From positions 1 through 6,304 of the forward strand of contig JAJUJQ010000042.1 in NCBI GenBank assembly GCA_029265255.1: a DNA stretch of 6,304 bases. Reading direction: 5' to 3'. The position numbers and the translations under genes are program-made. Shown piece after piece: positions 1-5,571 of the stretch (positions are counted from its first letter, which is position 1; every line of letters starts with the position of its first letter). A model generated the notes under the pieces. That model made no database searches. It was not told the origin of the DNA and was given only the letters and a program-made list of their open reading frames with translations. Origin of the DNA: Spirochaetota bacterium. GTDB lineage: Bacteria; Spirochaetota; Spirochaetia; Treponematales; Rectinemataceae.

Positions 1-561
1 CACATCGAAGGAATACACCGTCTCTTCGAAGATCTCCGGGTCGGCCTGAAAGCGCACGATGGTGCCGCGCCTGTCTGTCTCGCCGATCAGGGCGACCGGC
101 TTTTCGGGAACGCCGCGGAGGTACTTCTGATAATAGACCTTGCCACCAGTGTGCACATACACTTCGAGCCAGACCGAAAGCGCATTGACCACCGACACGC
201 CGACGCCGTGCAAGCCGCCCGAGACTTTGTAGTTCTTCTTGTCGAATTTACCGCCCGCATGAAGGCGAGTCATGACGAGTTCGAGGGCGGAAATGCCTTC
301 GGTAGGATGAATGTCGACCGGTATACCCCGCCCGTCGTCCTCGACCCGAACGATATCCTGACGCTCCAGTGCAACGACGATATGGCTGCAAAAACCGGCC
401 AGCGCTTCATCGATAGAGTTGTCCACCACCTCGTACACGAGGTGGTGGAGGCCATCGATGCCCGTTGAGCCAATATACATGCCGGGACGTTTGCGGACAG
501 CTTCCAACCCTTTAAGCACTTGGATACTGCTTGCGGAATAATTATTCGTCATAGATTCCAT
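1..561 (-). CDS. gyrB: DNA gyrase subunit B, N-terminal part (runs off the left edge)
   Basis: GyrB is the ATPase subunit of the GyrA2B2 topoisomerase that introduces negative supercoils. Reading leftward from ATG at 561 there are 187 open codons with no stop before the edge; full-length GyrB is usually about 640-800 residues, so only the GHKL ATPase part is here. Visible motifs are RPGMYIG (about 25-31), [13 protein letters not shown] (44-56, with the catalytic Glu at 44 and the Mg-binding Asn at 48 by family alignment), EDDGRGIP (74-81), LHAGGKFD (100-107) and [17 protein letters not shown] (113-129). The start at 561 is chosen because AGGA (570-567) lies 5 nt upstream; the next ATG (552) would be 14 nt away. 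ParE shares most of these motifs, but the position next to dnaA favours GyrB. It diverges from dnaA, so it is transcribed with leftward fork movement. Confidence 0.96.
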   Translation of the reverse strand, partial: MESMTNNYSASSIQVLKGLEAVRKRPGMYIGSTGIDGLHHLVYEVVDNSIDEALAGFCSHIVVALERQDIVRVEDDGRGIPVDIHPTEGISALELVMTRLHAGGKFDKKNYKVSGGLHGVGVSVVNALSVWLEVYVHTGGKVYYQKYLRGVPEKPVALIGETDRRGTIVRFQADPEIFEETVYSFDV

Positions 562-620
562 ACTAATCCTGAACGGAACAACCGGGGATGGATTCAAGAT
601 TTGGAAAAAATCTCTTTATT

Positions 621-649
621 ATGATAGCAGATTGGCGCCTTTGAGTAAA
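621..649 (-). promoter_or_regulatory. Candidate sigma70-type promoter for gyrB
   Basis: On the minus strand the -35 is TTTACT (649-644, 4/6 matches), the spacer is exactly 17 nt, and the -10 is TATCAT (626-621, 5/6) preceded by TGC, which makes an extended -10. Transcription would start near 614, giving a leader of about 50 nt before the ATG at 561. DnaA boxes begin about 45 bp upstream of the -35, so DnaA binding could influence it (inference). Confidence 0.55.
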
Positions 650-692
650 GCGAAGCGAAAAAGGGAAAGGCTGGAAGCCCTCGGGCAACATC

Positions 693-712
693 TGTGGAAA
701 AATTGTGCATAA
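693..712 (-). promoter_or_regulatory. Pair of DnaA boxes, 11 bp apart
   Basis: On the minus strand, 712-704 reads TTATGCACA, a perfect match to TTATNCACA, and 701-693 reads TTTTCCACA, one mismatch. The 11-bp step puts both on the same face of the helix, which suits cooperative DnaA binding. Confidence 0.75.
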
Positions 713-737
713 GCTGTAGTTAGTCTGTGAATTTCCT

Positions 738-746
738 TGTGGATAC
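738..746 (-). promoter_or_regulatory. DnaA box, one mismatch
   Basis: The minus strand reads GTATCCACA, differing from TTATNCACA only at the first base. It shares orientation with the pair at 693-712. Confidence 0.6.
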
Positions 747-809
747 CTGCACTAAGTCTTTCGCTCATCATAGATACTCACGTTTTCTTCTTTAATAATT
801 TTAATTCTT

Positions 810-818
810 TGTGAAAAA
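810..818 (-). promoter_or_regulatory. Weak DnaA-box-like site
   Basis: The minus strand reads TTTTTCACA, one mismatch from TTATNCACA, but it sits in T-rich DNA where chance matches are more likely. It is listed because it keeps the orientation of the other boxes in this region. Confidence 0.35.
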
Positions 819-844
819 ATAGAGCCATTTAATCAATTTTTCGC

Positions 845-859
845 CTGTTTCCTAAACAG
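845..859. repeat. Inverted repeat CTGTTT-cct-AAACAG upstream of dnaA
   Basis: Perfect 6-bp arms are separated by 3 nt. The symmetry could be a dimeric-protein binding site or a small hairpin. No T-tract follows directly on either strand, so it is not a convincing terminator. Function unknown. Confidence 0.5.
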
Positions 860-895
860 TCCTTTAATTTTCCCCCGAAAACTTCTCTGTCCATC

Positions 896-925
896 TTGCG
901 CACACGCGGCTCTTGGGTGTATAGG
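896..925 (+). promoter_or_regulatory. Weak candidate dnaA promoter
   Basis: TTGCGC (896-901, 4/6) and TATAGG (920-925, 4/6) are separated by 18 nt. Transcription would start near 932, placing the DnaA-box pair at 941-960 just downstream, where bound DnaA could block transcription and give the autorepression known for dnaA in other bacteria. The match is modest and the promoter may lie elsewhere in 780-930. Confidence 0.3.
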
Positions 926-940
926 GAAGACGTTGGCCCC

Positions 941-960
941 TGTGGAAAACTTGTGGAAAT
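941..960 (-). promoter_or_regulatory. Second pair of DnaA boxes, 11 bp apart, just before dnaA
   Basis: The minus strand reads TTTTCCACA (949-941) and ATTTCCACA (960-952), one and two mismatches to TTATNCACA. The 11-bp step repeats the spacing of the 693/704 pair. The pair lies 29 bp upstream of the dnaA start codon and is well placed for autoregulation. Confidence 0.6.
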
Positions 961-989
961 AATAGAAAAGCTCCCGGAGTTTTTAGTGC

Positions 990-2426
990 ATGAACGACGA
1001 CAACAACGAGATAATTTGGCAAAAAGCGCTCGAGATCGCAAAATCCCAGGTTCCGGAATCTGAATTCATCATGTGGTTCAGACTTATCTACCTCGGATTC
1101 GACGACGGCACCATCCGTCTGCGCGCAACCAATACATTTCTGCGCGATCAGTTCGTAAGAAAATACAGCCAATTCATGAAAGAAATTATCTCGTCTTTGC
1201 TGGGCATGCCAGTTGAGCTTTCGGTGGAGTCGCAGCCTGTCTCAAAATCGATGGCCCAAGCAAACCCACCCTCTCAGAAACGCGAAACTCCGAAAAACGA
1301 AAAGGCGCCCTCTCCACCGCCGGCTGCAGAGGAGTTTACGATAGAACCGGCGGCCTATGCAAATTCACCGATTCGAGCGCACGAGCCACGCCCCAGCAAC
1401 TTACAGCCGCGCTATACCTTTGAGAGCTTCGTAGTGGGAGAAAACAACAACTTTGCCTTCAATGCAGCGACGGCAGTGGCCGAGATGCCGGGGACTTCCT
1501 ACAATCCGCTGCTCATCTATGGTGGCGTAGGGCTTGGAAAAACACATCTTATGCACGCCATAGGAAACCGAATCATGGAGCGGCATCCGGAACTGCGCAT
1601 CATCTGTGTGACCGCAGAAGATTTTACGAACGAATTCATCAAGACAATCCACGACCGCACGACGAACGACTTCAAGAACAGATACCGCAATATCGACGTC
1701 CTACTCATCGACGACATCCATTTTTTTCAAAGCAAACACGGCGTTCAGGAAGAATTGTTCCACACCTTCAATGCGCTCTATGATTCGAACAAGCAGCTCG
1801 TGTTCACCTGCGATAGGCCAGCTTCAGAACTGAAGGATTTTTCAGAACGACTCAAAAGCCGCTTCATGATGGGCCTCAAAACCGACCTCACGACTCCCGG
1901 CTTTGAAACGCGCGCTGCCATTATCCGAAAGAAACTCGAGCTCTACAAACGCAGCTTCAGCGAGGACGTGATCAATCTCATTGCTAAAAGCATTGAGACC
2001 AATGTCCGCGATCTGGATTCCTGCATCAACCAGATCATTGCGTATGCCGATCTCATCAAGGTCGAACCGACCTACGAGATCGCACAGAATATCATCAAGC
2101 AGCTGACAAACGCATTCAAGCCCCCAGTCATCGACGTCTCTTCCATTATAAAAACCGTGGCCGACTACTATAAACTGTCCATCTCCGACCTAAAGGGCAA
2201 GAAGCGCAGTAAAAATATCGCCCTTGCCCGCCAAGTCGCCATGTACATCATCCGCGAGACGACGGATTACTCCACCACGGAGATCGGTGCAGAGTTCAAC
2301 GGCCGCGATCACACGACCGTCATGCACTCATGCCAGAAGATCGAAGACCTCATCAAATTCGACTCTCTCTTCGCCTCTATTGTCAATCGCCTCATCCAAG
2401 AGTGCAAAGAACATTCAACAGCGTAA
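990..2426 (+). CDS. dnaA: Chromosomal replication initiator DnaA
   Basis: DnaA is the AAA+ ATPase that binds DnaA boxes at oriC, opens the duplex and helps recruit the helicase. The protein is 478 aa, normal for the family. Domain I (about 1-80) is the self- and partner-interaction domain. Domain II (about 83-138) is a Pro/Lys/Glu-rich linker. Domain III is AAA+: Walker A GGVGLGKT (178-185), Walker B VLLIDD (237-242), sensor I region FTCDRP (272-277), arginine-finger box RLKSRF (287-292) and sensor II NVRDLD (338-343). Domain IV (about 375-478) has the DNA-binding signature GRDHTTVMHSC (438-448). GGAG at 976-979 lies 10 nt before the ATG, slightly long but the best site available. DnaA boxes flank the gene on both sides, which suggests autoregulation. 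Sensor I and II differ mildly from the E. coli forms (TCDRPA and DSCINQ), without loss of catalytic residues. Confidence 0.98.
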   Translation: MNDDNNEIIWQKALEIAKSQVPESEFIMWFRLIYLGFDDGTIRLRATNTFLRDQFVRKYSQFMKEIISSLLGMPVELSVESQPVSKSMAQANPPSQKRETPKNEKAPSPPPAAEEFTIEPAAYANSPIRAHEPRPSNLQPRYTFESFVVGENNNFAFNAATAVAEMPGTSYNPLLIYGGVGLGKTHLMHAIGNRIMERHPELRIICVTAEDFTNEFIKTIHDRTTNDFKNRYRNIDVLLIDDIHFFQSKHGVQEELFHTFNALYDSNKQLVFTCDRPASELKDFSERLKSRFMMGLKTDLTTPGFETRAAIIRKKLELYKRSFSEDVINLIAKSIETNVRDLDSCINQIIAYADLIKVEPTYEIAQNIIKQLTNAFKPPVIDVSSIIKTVADYYKLSISDLKGKKRSKNIALARQVAMYIIRETTDYSTTEIGAEFNGRDHTTVMHSCQKIEDLIKFDSLFASIVNRLIQECKEHSTA

Positions 2427-2446
2427 CACCTTTATTGTTGCAAAGC

Positions 2447-2495
2447 TGTGGACAACCTGAGCCTCCTTGTGGAAAAGTCACAAATCTGTGGAAAA
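2447..2495 (-). promoter_or_regulatory. Cluster of three DnaA boxes
   Basis: Minus-strand 9-mers are TTGTCCACA (2455-2447), TTTTCCACA (2476-2468) and TTTTCCACA (2495-2487), each one mismatch from TTATNCACA. Start-to-start steps are 21 and 19 bp, close to two helical turns. The repeated TTTTCCACA, also seen at 693-701, 941-949 and 2526-2534, is probably the local preferred form. Confidence 0.7.
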
Positions 2496-2525
2496 CATGC
2501 GGCTACAAGCCAATTTCAACACAAG

Positions 2526-2546
2526 TTTTCCACAAGATTAATCACA
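2526..2546 (+). promoter_or_regulatory. Two DnaA boxes in the opposite orientation
   Basis: The plus strand reads TTTTCCACA (2526-2534) and TTAATCACA (2538-2546), each one mismatch, 12 bp apart. These are the last good boxes before the AT-rich segment, and their orientation is that of the trio-proximal boxes in B. subtilis. A further degenerate match, ATATTCACT (2578-2586, two mismatches), lies 4 bp before the trio run. Confidence 0.65.
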
Positions 2547-2563
2547 TATTAAAAAAGCAATTA

Positions 2564-2582
2564 AATATGTTTTCAACATATT
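2564..2582. repeat. Perfect inverted repeat AATATGTT-ttc-AACATATT in oriC
   Basis: Two 8-bp arms match perfectly around a 3-nt centre, between the DnaA boxes and the DnaA-trio run. No T-tract follows, so it is not a terminator. It could be an operator for an origin regulator or a hairpin that forms on unwinding. I recognise no known regulator consensus in it. Confidence 0.6.
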
Positions 2583-2590
2583 CACTATGC

Positions 2591-2608
2591 TTACTACTAC
2601 TATTACTG
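2591..2608 (-). promoter_or_regulatory. DnaA-trio element (origin-opening motif)
   Basis: The plus strand reads TTACTACTACTATTACTG, so its complement read 3'-5' is AAT GAT GAT GAT AAT GAC. The first five triplets fit the 3'-[G/A]A[T/A]-5' DnaA-trio rule described for B. subtilis, where DnaA filaments stretch one strand to open the duplex. The strand and direction relative to the DnaA boxes are the same as in B. subtilis. AT-rich DNA (TTATATGTATAAT) follows. Confidence 0.65.
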
Positions 2609-2617
2609 TCTTATATG

Positions 2618-2623
2618 TATAAT
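2618..2623 (+). promoter_or_regulatory. Perfect -10 hexamer TATAAT, possible distal dnaN promoter
   Basis: TATAAT matches the -10 consensus fully, but no TTGACA-like hexamer lies 16-18 bp upstream, because the trio run occupies that space. If used, it would start near 2630 and give a leader of about 130 nt containing the hairpin at 2662-2714. It may equally be part of the AT-rich unwinding DNA. Confidence 0.35.
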
Positions 2624-2661
2624 AGACACGTAGTAAAAAGAAGGAACGGATGGTGCAAAAG

Positions 2662-2714
2662 AGACAGTCCGTGCTCTTTCTTTGCCTTTTTCGAAGGGGA
2701 CTGTTTATTTTTAT
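2662..2714 (+). terminator. Terminator-like hairpin between dnaA and dnaN
   Basis: ACAGTCC (2664-2670) pairs with GGACTGT (2698-2704); one G-U and one A-U pair extend it outward to 2662/2706. A nested CCTT-tttcg-AAGG hairpin (2685-2697) stacks directly on the 3' arm. The run TTATTTTTAT (2705-2714) follows. The unpaired insert of about 14 nt in the 5' side makes it weaker than a textbook intrinsic terminator. It could end dnaA transcripts or attenuate dnaN. Confidence 0.4.
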
Positions 2715-2723
2715 CGCACAAAC

Positions 2724-2732
2724 TGTTACTAT
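2724..2732 (+). promoter_or_regulatory. Extended -10 (TGtTACTAT), possible proximal dnaN promoter
   Basis: TG-T-TACTAT fits an extended -10 (hexamer 5/6). The -35 region is only T-rich, which extended -10 promoters tolerate. A start near 2739 would lie after the terminator-like hairpin and about 20 nt before dnaN, so dnaN could be expressed independently of dnaA. Confidence 0.35.
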
Positions 2733-2747
2733 ACAGCATCCGTATAG
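2729..2747 (+). repeat. Small inverted repeat touching the dnaN ribosome-binding site
   Basis: CTATAC (2729-2734) and GTATAG (2742-2747) pair perfectly around a 7-nt loop. The 3' arm overlaps the first two bases of the AGAGGGGG Shine-Dalgarno (2746-2753), so folding could slightly affect its access. Only transcripts starting upstream of 2729 could form it. Confidence 0.3.
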
Positions 2748-2760
2748 AGGGGGTTTTTCA

Positions 2761-3861
2761 ATGAGGTTTGTCTGCGATCGTGATACTTTTGCGAAAGAGA
2801 TAGCGATAGCGCAAGATATTATTGCATCGAAAAATGCATTATCGGTAATGTCGAATGTATACCTTGAAGTCTTAGATTCGAGGCTGTACATAAAAGCTAC
2901 CGACGCAAAAGTAGGGTTTGAGACCGAGATACCTATTTCAGAACCTGAACCTGGATCCCTTACCGTCTTCTGCGATAAGCTTCTGGCCATTACAAATTCG
3001 ATTCCGGAAGGGGACATGATTTTTGAGCAGCATGAGTCGAGCATTGAGATACGGCCACGTTCGAAGAACGTGCGTTTTCAGCTCAAGACGATAGCCGGCG
3101 ACAAACTTCCCGAAATTCCCCGGATCGACGAGAAATTCTATTTTCCTCTCCGGGCCCATGACCTTCGCGTAATGATAAGTCAGACGCTCTTCTCCGTTTC
3201 GAACGATGAAACAAGGTTCTTTATGAACGGTGTCTTCATGGAAAAGCTTCCCGATGGAGAGCTGGCGATGGTTGCGACCGACGGCCGAAGGCTCGCGTTC
3301 ATCTCCACCCAAGAAGCGGATATTCCAGACTTTCAGGGCGCCATCATTCCTCCCAAGGTTCTCTCCGTGCTTTTGAAACGGGCATCGTCCGAAGGCCAGA
3401 TATTTATGGCGTTCAATGATAAGAATGTGTTCTTCCGATTTGGTAGTTATCTGCTTACGAGCTATCTCATCGAAGGAAAATTTCCGAACTACCAGAAGGT
3501 CATACCGAAGGACCATCGCTTCAAATTCATCGTCGACAGGGACGAACTGCAGGCTGCCCTCAGACGCGTATCGCTGTTCGTCGAGAAGTCTAACAAGGTG
3601 ATATTCAATGTCTCGAGCAGGGGACTTGTGCTGGAATCTGAGCAGACGGAACTCGGCGCGGCGCGGGAGGAGCTTGCCTGCGACTATGAAGGCGATGATG
3701 TGGTGATTCTGTTGAGTCTGAGGCATTTGGAGGATCCACTCAAGGTCATGGAGAGCGAGAAGCTTGCGATAGAGTTCAGTGATCCTTCTCGCGCGGTCAC
3801 CTTGAGACCTGAGCCAGCATCCAACTATTTCCACATCATCATGCCGATGCAGCAGCCATAA
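2761..3861 (+). CDS. dnaN: DNA polymerase III beta subunit (sliding clamp)
   Basis: DnaN forms the dimeric ring that tethers DNA polymerase III and other clamp-binding proteins to DNA. The protein is 366 aa, the same length as the E. coli clamp, and has the three repeated clamp domains (about 1-120, 125-245 and 247-366). Family signatures seen are VATDGRRLAF (171-180), YLIEGKFPNYQKVIP (235-249) and the C-terminal FHIIMPM (357-363), part of the partner-binding pocket. The start at 2761 is supported by AGAGGGGG (2746-2753), 7 nt upstream, and by the length match. An in-frame ATG at 2650 would add 37 residues not expected in a clamp. recF starts 1 nt after the stop, so the two are almost certainly cotranscribed. 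Confidence 0.98.
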   Translation: MRFVCDRDTFAKEIAIAQDIIASKNALSVMSNVYLEVLDSRLYIKATDAKVGFETEIPISEPEPGSLTVFCDKLLAITNSIPEGDMIFEQHESSIEIRPRSKNVRFQLKTIAGDKLPEIPRIDEKFYFPLRAHDLRVMISQTLFSVSNDETRFFMNGVFMEKLPDGELAMVATDGRRLAFISTQEADIPDFQGAIIPPKVLSVLLKRASSEGQIFMAFNDKNVFFRFGSYLLTSYLIEGKFPNYQKVIPKDHRFKFIVDRDELQAALRRVSLFVEKSNKVIFNVSSRGLVLESEQTELGAAREELACDYEGDDVVILLSLRHLEDPLKVMESEKLAIEFSDPSRAVTLRPEPASNYFHIIMPMQQP

Positions 3862-3862
3862 C

Positions 3863-4981
3863 ATGGCCTTCGAGCAGGTGCGGATCGCCCGCTTCAGGAA
3901 CATCGACGAGGCTGAGCTGCGTCTCGGGGCGGGACATATCTTCTTATTAGGGGAAAATGGCCAAGGAAAGACGAATTTTCTCGAGGCTCTGTATTGCCTC
4001 AGCTACGGTACTTCTTTCCGGACGCATCAGGACCGTGAGCTTATCATGCATGGGGGCTCTGAATTTTTATTACGAGCCGCCTGGAGTGAAAAGGGCTCTC
4101 CGGCAGAGGAGCAGATCAGCCTGAAATATTCAAAAGAAGGGCGTAAAGAAGTTCGTCTCAATGAAAAAGTACTCTCCGACAGGAAAGAGCTCGTGGCGCA
4201 TAATCCGGCAGTGGTCTTTTGTCACGAGGATATGGCCTTTGCGGCGGGCGTTCCGGAAGAGCGGCGCTTTTTTTTCGATCAGTGTGCGGGCATGCTGTGG
4301 CTAGAATACATCGACTTATTGCGTCTCTACAGGAGAGTGCTTAAACACCGCAACGTCGCCCTGAAGACCGACACGTTCAGCATCCTGGATACACTCGATG
4401 AGCAGCTTGCCCGCTATGGCTGTGAAATTATGGCTGTACGGAAAAGACTTTCTCTGCTCTTTGCTCGCCGCTTTCCTGAAAGTTACGAACGCGTATCTCA
4501 GCTAGGGACGGAGATTGCCATCCAATACATGCCGAGCTGGCCTGAAGGAGCTTCCGCCTCGGAGATCATCGAGTTATTGGCACAGCAGCGTCCGAGGGAC
4601 ATTGAGGCGACGACGAGCCTTTCTGGCCCTCACCGCGACCGATGGGTCTTTATCCGCGAAGGTCGCAATTTTTCATCCTTTGCGTCCACAGGCCAACTCC
4701 GCCTCGCGTCCCTCATCCTGCGCATTGTACAGGTCCACCTGTATGCAGAGCTCTCGGGCGGCGAGGTGCCACGGTTTCCTGTACTTCTGTTGGACGATGT
4801 TCTTCTGGAGCTCGATGTTGCCAAGCGGCGTCGCTTTTTTTCGCTCTTGCCGGGGAGGGGCTCAGGTGCACAGGCAGTGTTCACCTTTCTGCCGGAGGAG
4901 CCATGGCGCGAATATGCCGACGAGAGTACAATAGTGTACAAGGTGCGCAATGGACGATTTTCGTGTGAAGAAGGCCGCTGA
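3863..4981 (+). CDS. recF: DNA replication and repair ATPase RecF
   Basis: RecF is an SMC/Rad50-like ABC ATPase that works with RecO and RecR to load RecA at gaps and stalled forks. The protein is 372 aa, near the usual 360-375. It shows Walker A GENGQGKT (30-37), PEERRFFFD (131-139), the conserved LSGPHRD (253-259), the ABC-type signature STGQLRLASL (275-284) and Walker B VLLLDDVLLELD (307-318). The short arm between the two halves, instead of a long coiled coil, is typical of RecF. No clear Shine-Dalgarno precedes the ATG, but the dnaN stop is 1 nt upstream, so translation is probably coupled. The last 32 nt overlap the start of the next gene in another frame. Confidence 0.97.
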   Translation: MAFEQVRIARFRNIDEAELRLGAGHIFLLGENGQGKTNFLEALYCLSYGTSFRTHQDRELIMHGGSEFLLRAAWSEKGSPAEEQISLKYSKEGRKEVRLNEKVLSDRKELVAHNPAVVFCHEDMAFAAGVPEERRFFFDQCAGMLWLEYIDLLRLYRRVLKHRNVALKTDTFSILDTLDEQLARYGCEIMAVRKRLSLLFARRFPESYERVSQLGTEIAIQYMPSWPEGASASEIIELLAQQRPRDIEATTSLSGPHRDRWVFIREGRNFSSFASTGQLRLASLILRIVQVHLYAELSGGEVPRFPVLLLDDVLLELDVAKRRRFFSLLPGRGSGAQAVFTFLPEEPWREYADESTIVYKVRNGRFSCEEGR

Positions 4982-5459
4982 CATTCTCTCTAGATTTTTC
5001 GACGAAACGACGCTGCAGGCTGCCGCGCAGTTCGAAACGGTTCGGTCCACATGGAGGCAGATCGTCGGTCAACGCCTCGCCGACCATTCATGGCCCAAAG
5101 GTGTGCTGCACCGCACGCTGCTTATCGCTGCGGACCATGCTGGCTGGATTCAGCTCCTGCAAATGGACCAAGCGCGGATTCTGGCGCGTATTGCAAAGTA
5201 CTACCCTGAACTTGAGGTTACAAGTTTGGCCTTCACCGTCGAGGAGCTGAACGAGGTGTCTTCCTCGGGAACTGGACTGCTCAAAGGCGCGATGCCTGAC
5301 CATGCTGCGGCCGAGAGGTCTTCTGCAGCGGGCGAGCAGGAAGCCACACAGGAGGTCCCCTCGGCTGGCCAAACGCAGAAACCGCCACTGCCAGAGCCCT
5401 TGGAAAAGATTTTTCTTCGGATGCGAGGAGCTGGTGATGGGCACGCAAAAGGCAATTGA
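4950..5459 (+). CDS. dciA: DUF721 protein, probable DnaB helicase loader DciA
   Basis: DciA (DUF721) is the ancestral loader of the replicative helicase in bacteria lacking DnaC/DnaI. The 169-aa protein has the family core at about 1-97, including TWRQIVGQRLADHSWP (34-49), a hydrophobic strand and Trp66 region (LLIAADHAGWIQLL) and LEVTSLAF (88-95). The rest is a low-complexity Ala/Glu/Ser/Gln linker (about 103-145) ending in PLPEPLEKIFLRM (146-158), which looks like a short helical contact motif. AAGG at 4940-4943 lies 6 nt before the ATG, inside recF. The start overlaps recF by 32 nt, implying coupled translation. DUF721 genes after recF are common in actinobacteria and spirochaetes. The loader role is inferred from the family; no function is tested here. 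Confidence 0.9.
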   Translation: MDDFRVKKAADILSRFFDETTLQAAAQFETVRSTWRQIVGQRLADHSWPKGVLHRTLLIAADHAGWIQLLQMDQARILARIAKYYPELEVTSLAFTVEELNEVSSSGTGLLKGAMPDHAAAERSSAAGEQEATQEVPSAGQTQKPPLPEPLEKIFLRMRGAGDGHAKGN

Positions 5460-5485
5460 CCAAAGGCGCTATTGCAGTCTATACT
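5456..5485 (+). promoter_or_regulatory. Strong candidate sigma70 promoter for rpmH-rnpA-yidD
   Basis: TTGACC (5456-5461, 5/6) and TATACT (5480-5485, 5/6) are separated by 18 nt. The -35 overlaps the dciA stop codon. Transcription would begin near 5492, giving a leader of about 80 nt before rpmH. This is the best promoter match in the window and suits a highly expressed ribosomal-protein gene. Confidence 0.7.
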
Positions 5486-5493
5486 CCAGCGCC
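5465..5493. repeat. Inverted repeat GGCGCT/AGCGCC flanking the rpmH -10
   Basis: GGCGCT (5465-5470) and AGCGCC (5488-5493) are perfect 6-bp arms 17 nt apart, placed in the spacer and near the start site of the promoter at 5456-5485. Read-through RNA could fold it, but there is no T-tract, so it is not a good terminator. An operator is possible; so is chance. Confidence 0.35.
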
Positions 5494-5571
5494 TGATTAT
5501 GCAATTTTCCGGCTGCAGCGCAAGAAAAGGTTAATGTCCTGTGCGGCCGTTTGTGACAAGGAGATTGAATC

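Larger units (their letters stand above)
562..989. other. gyrB-dnaA divergent intergenic region, left half of a probable bipartite oriC
   Basis: This 428-bp stretch has no convincing gene. It carries DnaA-box-like 9-mers at 693-701, 704-712, 738-746, 810-818, 941-949 and 952-960, all reading 5'-3' on the minus strand. It also has an AT-rich segment (about 781-840), an inverted repeat (845-859), a candidate gyrB promoter and a weaker candidate dnaA promoter. Box clusters flanking dnaA on both sides are known from Bacillus and Helicobacter origins. That this region is part of the origin is inferred from the boxes and from dnaA beside it. Confidence 0.75.
2427..2760. other. dnaA-dnaN intergenic region: probable oriC core and unwinding site, plus dnaN leader
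   Basis: This 334-bp gap between dnaA and dnaN has DnaA-box-like 9-mers at 2447-2546. A perfect inverted repeat (2564-2582), a DnaA-trio run (2591-2608) and an AT-rich stretch follow (about 2547-2640). The order boxes, then trio, then AT-rich DNA, reading away from dnaA, matches the Bacillus subtilis unwinding region. The last 120 bp form the dnaN leader, with a terminator-like hairpin and candidate promoters. Origin function is inferred from this architecture. Confidence 0.8.

Noticed and set aside
151..468. Plus-strand open frame of 105 codons
   Set aside because: It is antisense to the strongly conserved GyrB ATPase domain, and its protein resembles no family I know.
669..679. Small hairpin GGCT-gga-AGCC as a terminator
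   Set aside because: It has only 4-bp arms and no T-tract on either side; it is likely chance.
2650..3861. 403-aa form of DnaN as the main product
   Set aside because: The clamp family starts at the residue encoded at 2761, which has a better-spaced Shine-Dalgarno and gives the canonical 366 aa.
2938..3903. Minus-strand open frame of 321 codons across dnaN
   Set aside because: It lies wholly opposite dnaN and the start of recF, has no recognisable domain or ribosome-binding site, and is explained by codon bias of the real genes.
4630..4968. Several 100-140-codon open frames on both strands within recF
   Set aside because: They overlap the conserved RecF signature and Walker B coding region and show Arg/Ser-rich shadow-frame composition.
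5512..5519. Palindrome GCTGCAGC upstream of rpmH
   Set aside because: An 8-bp palindrome is expected by chance, and nothing else nearby supports a site.
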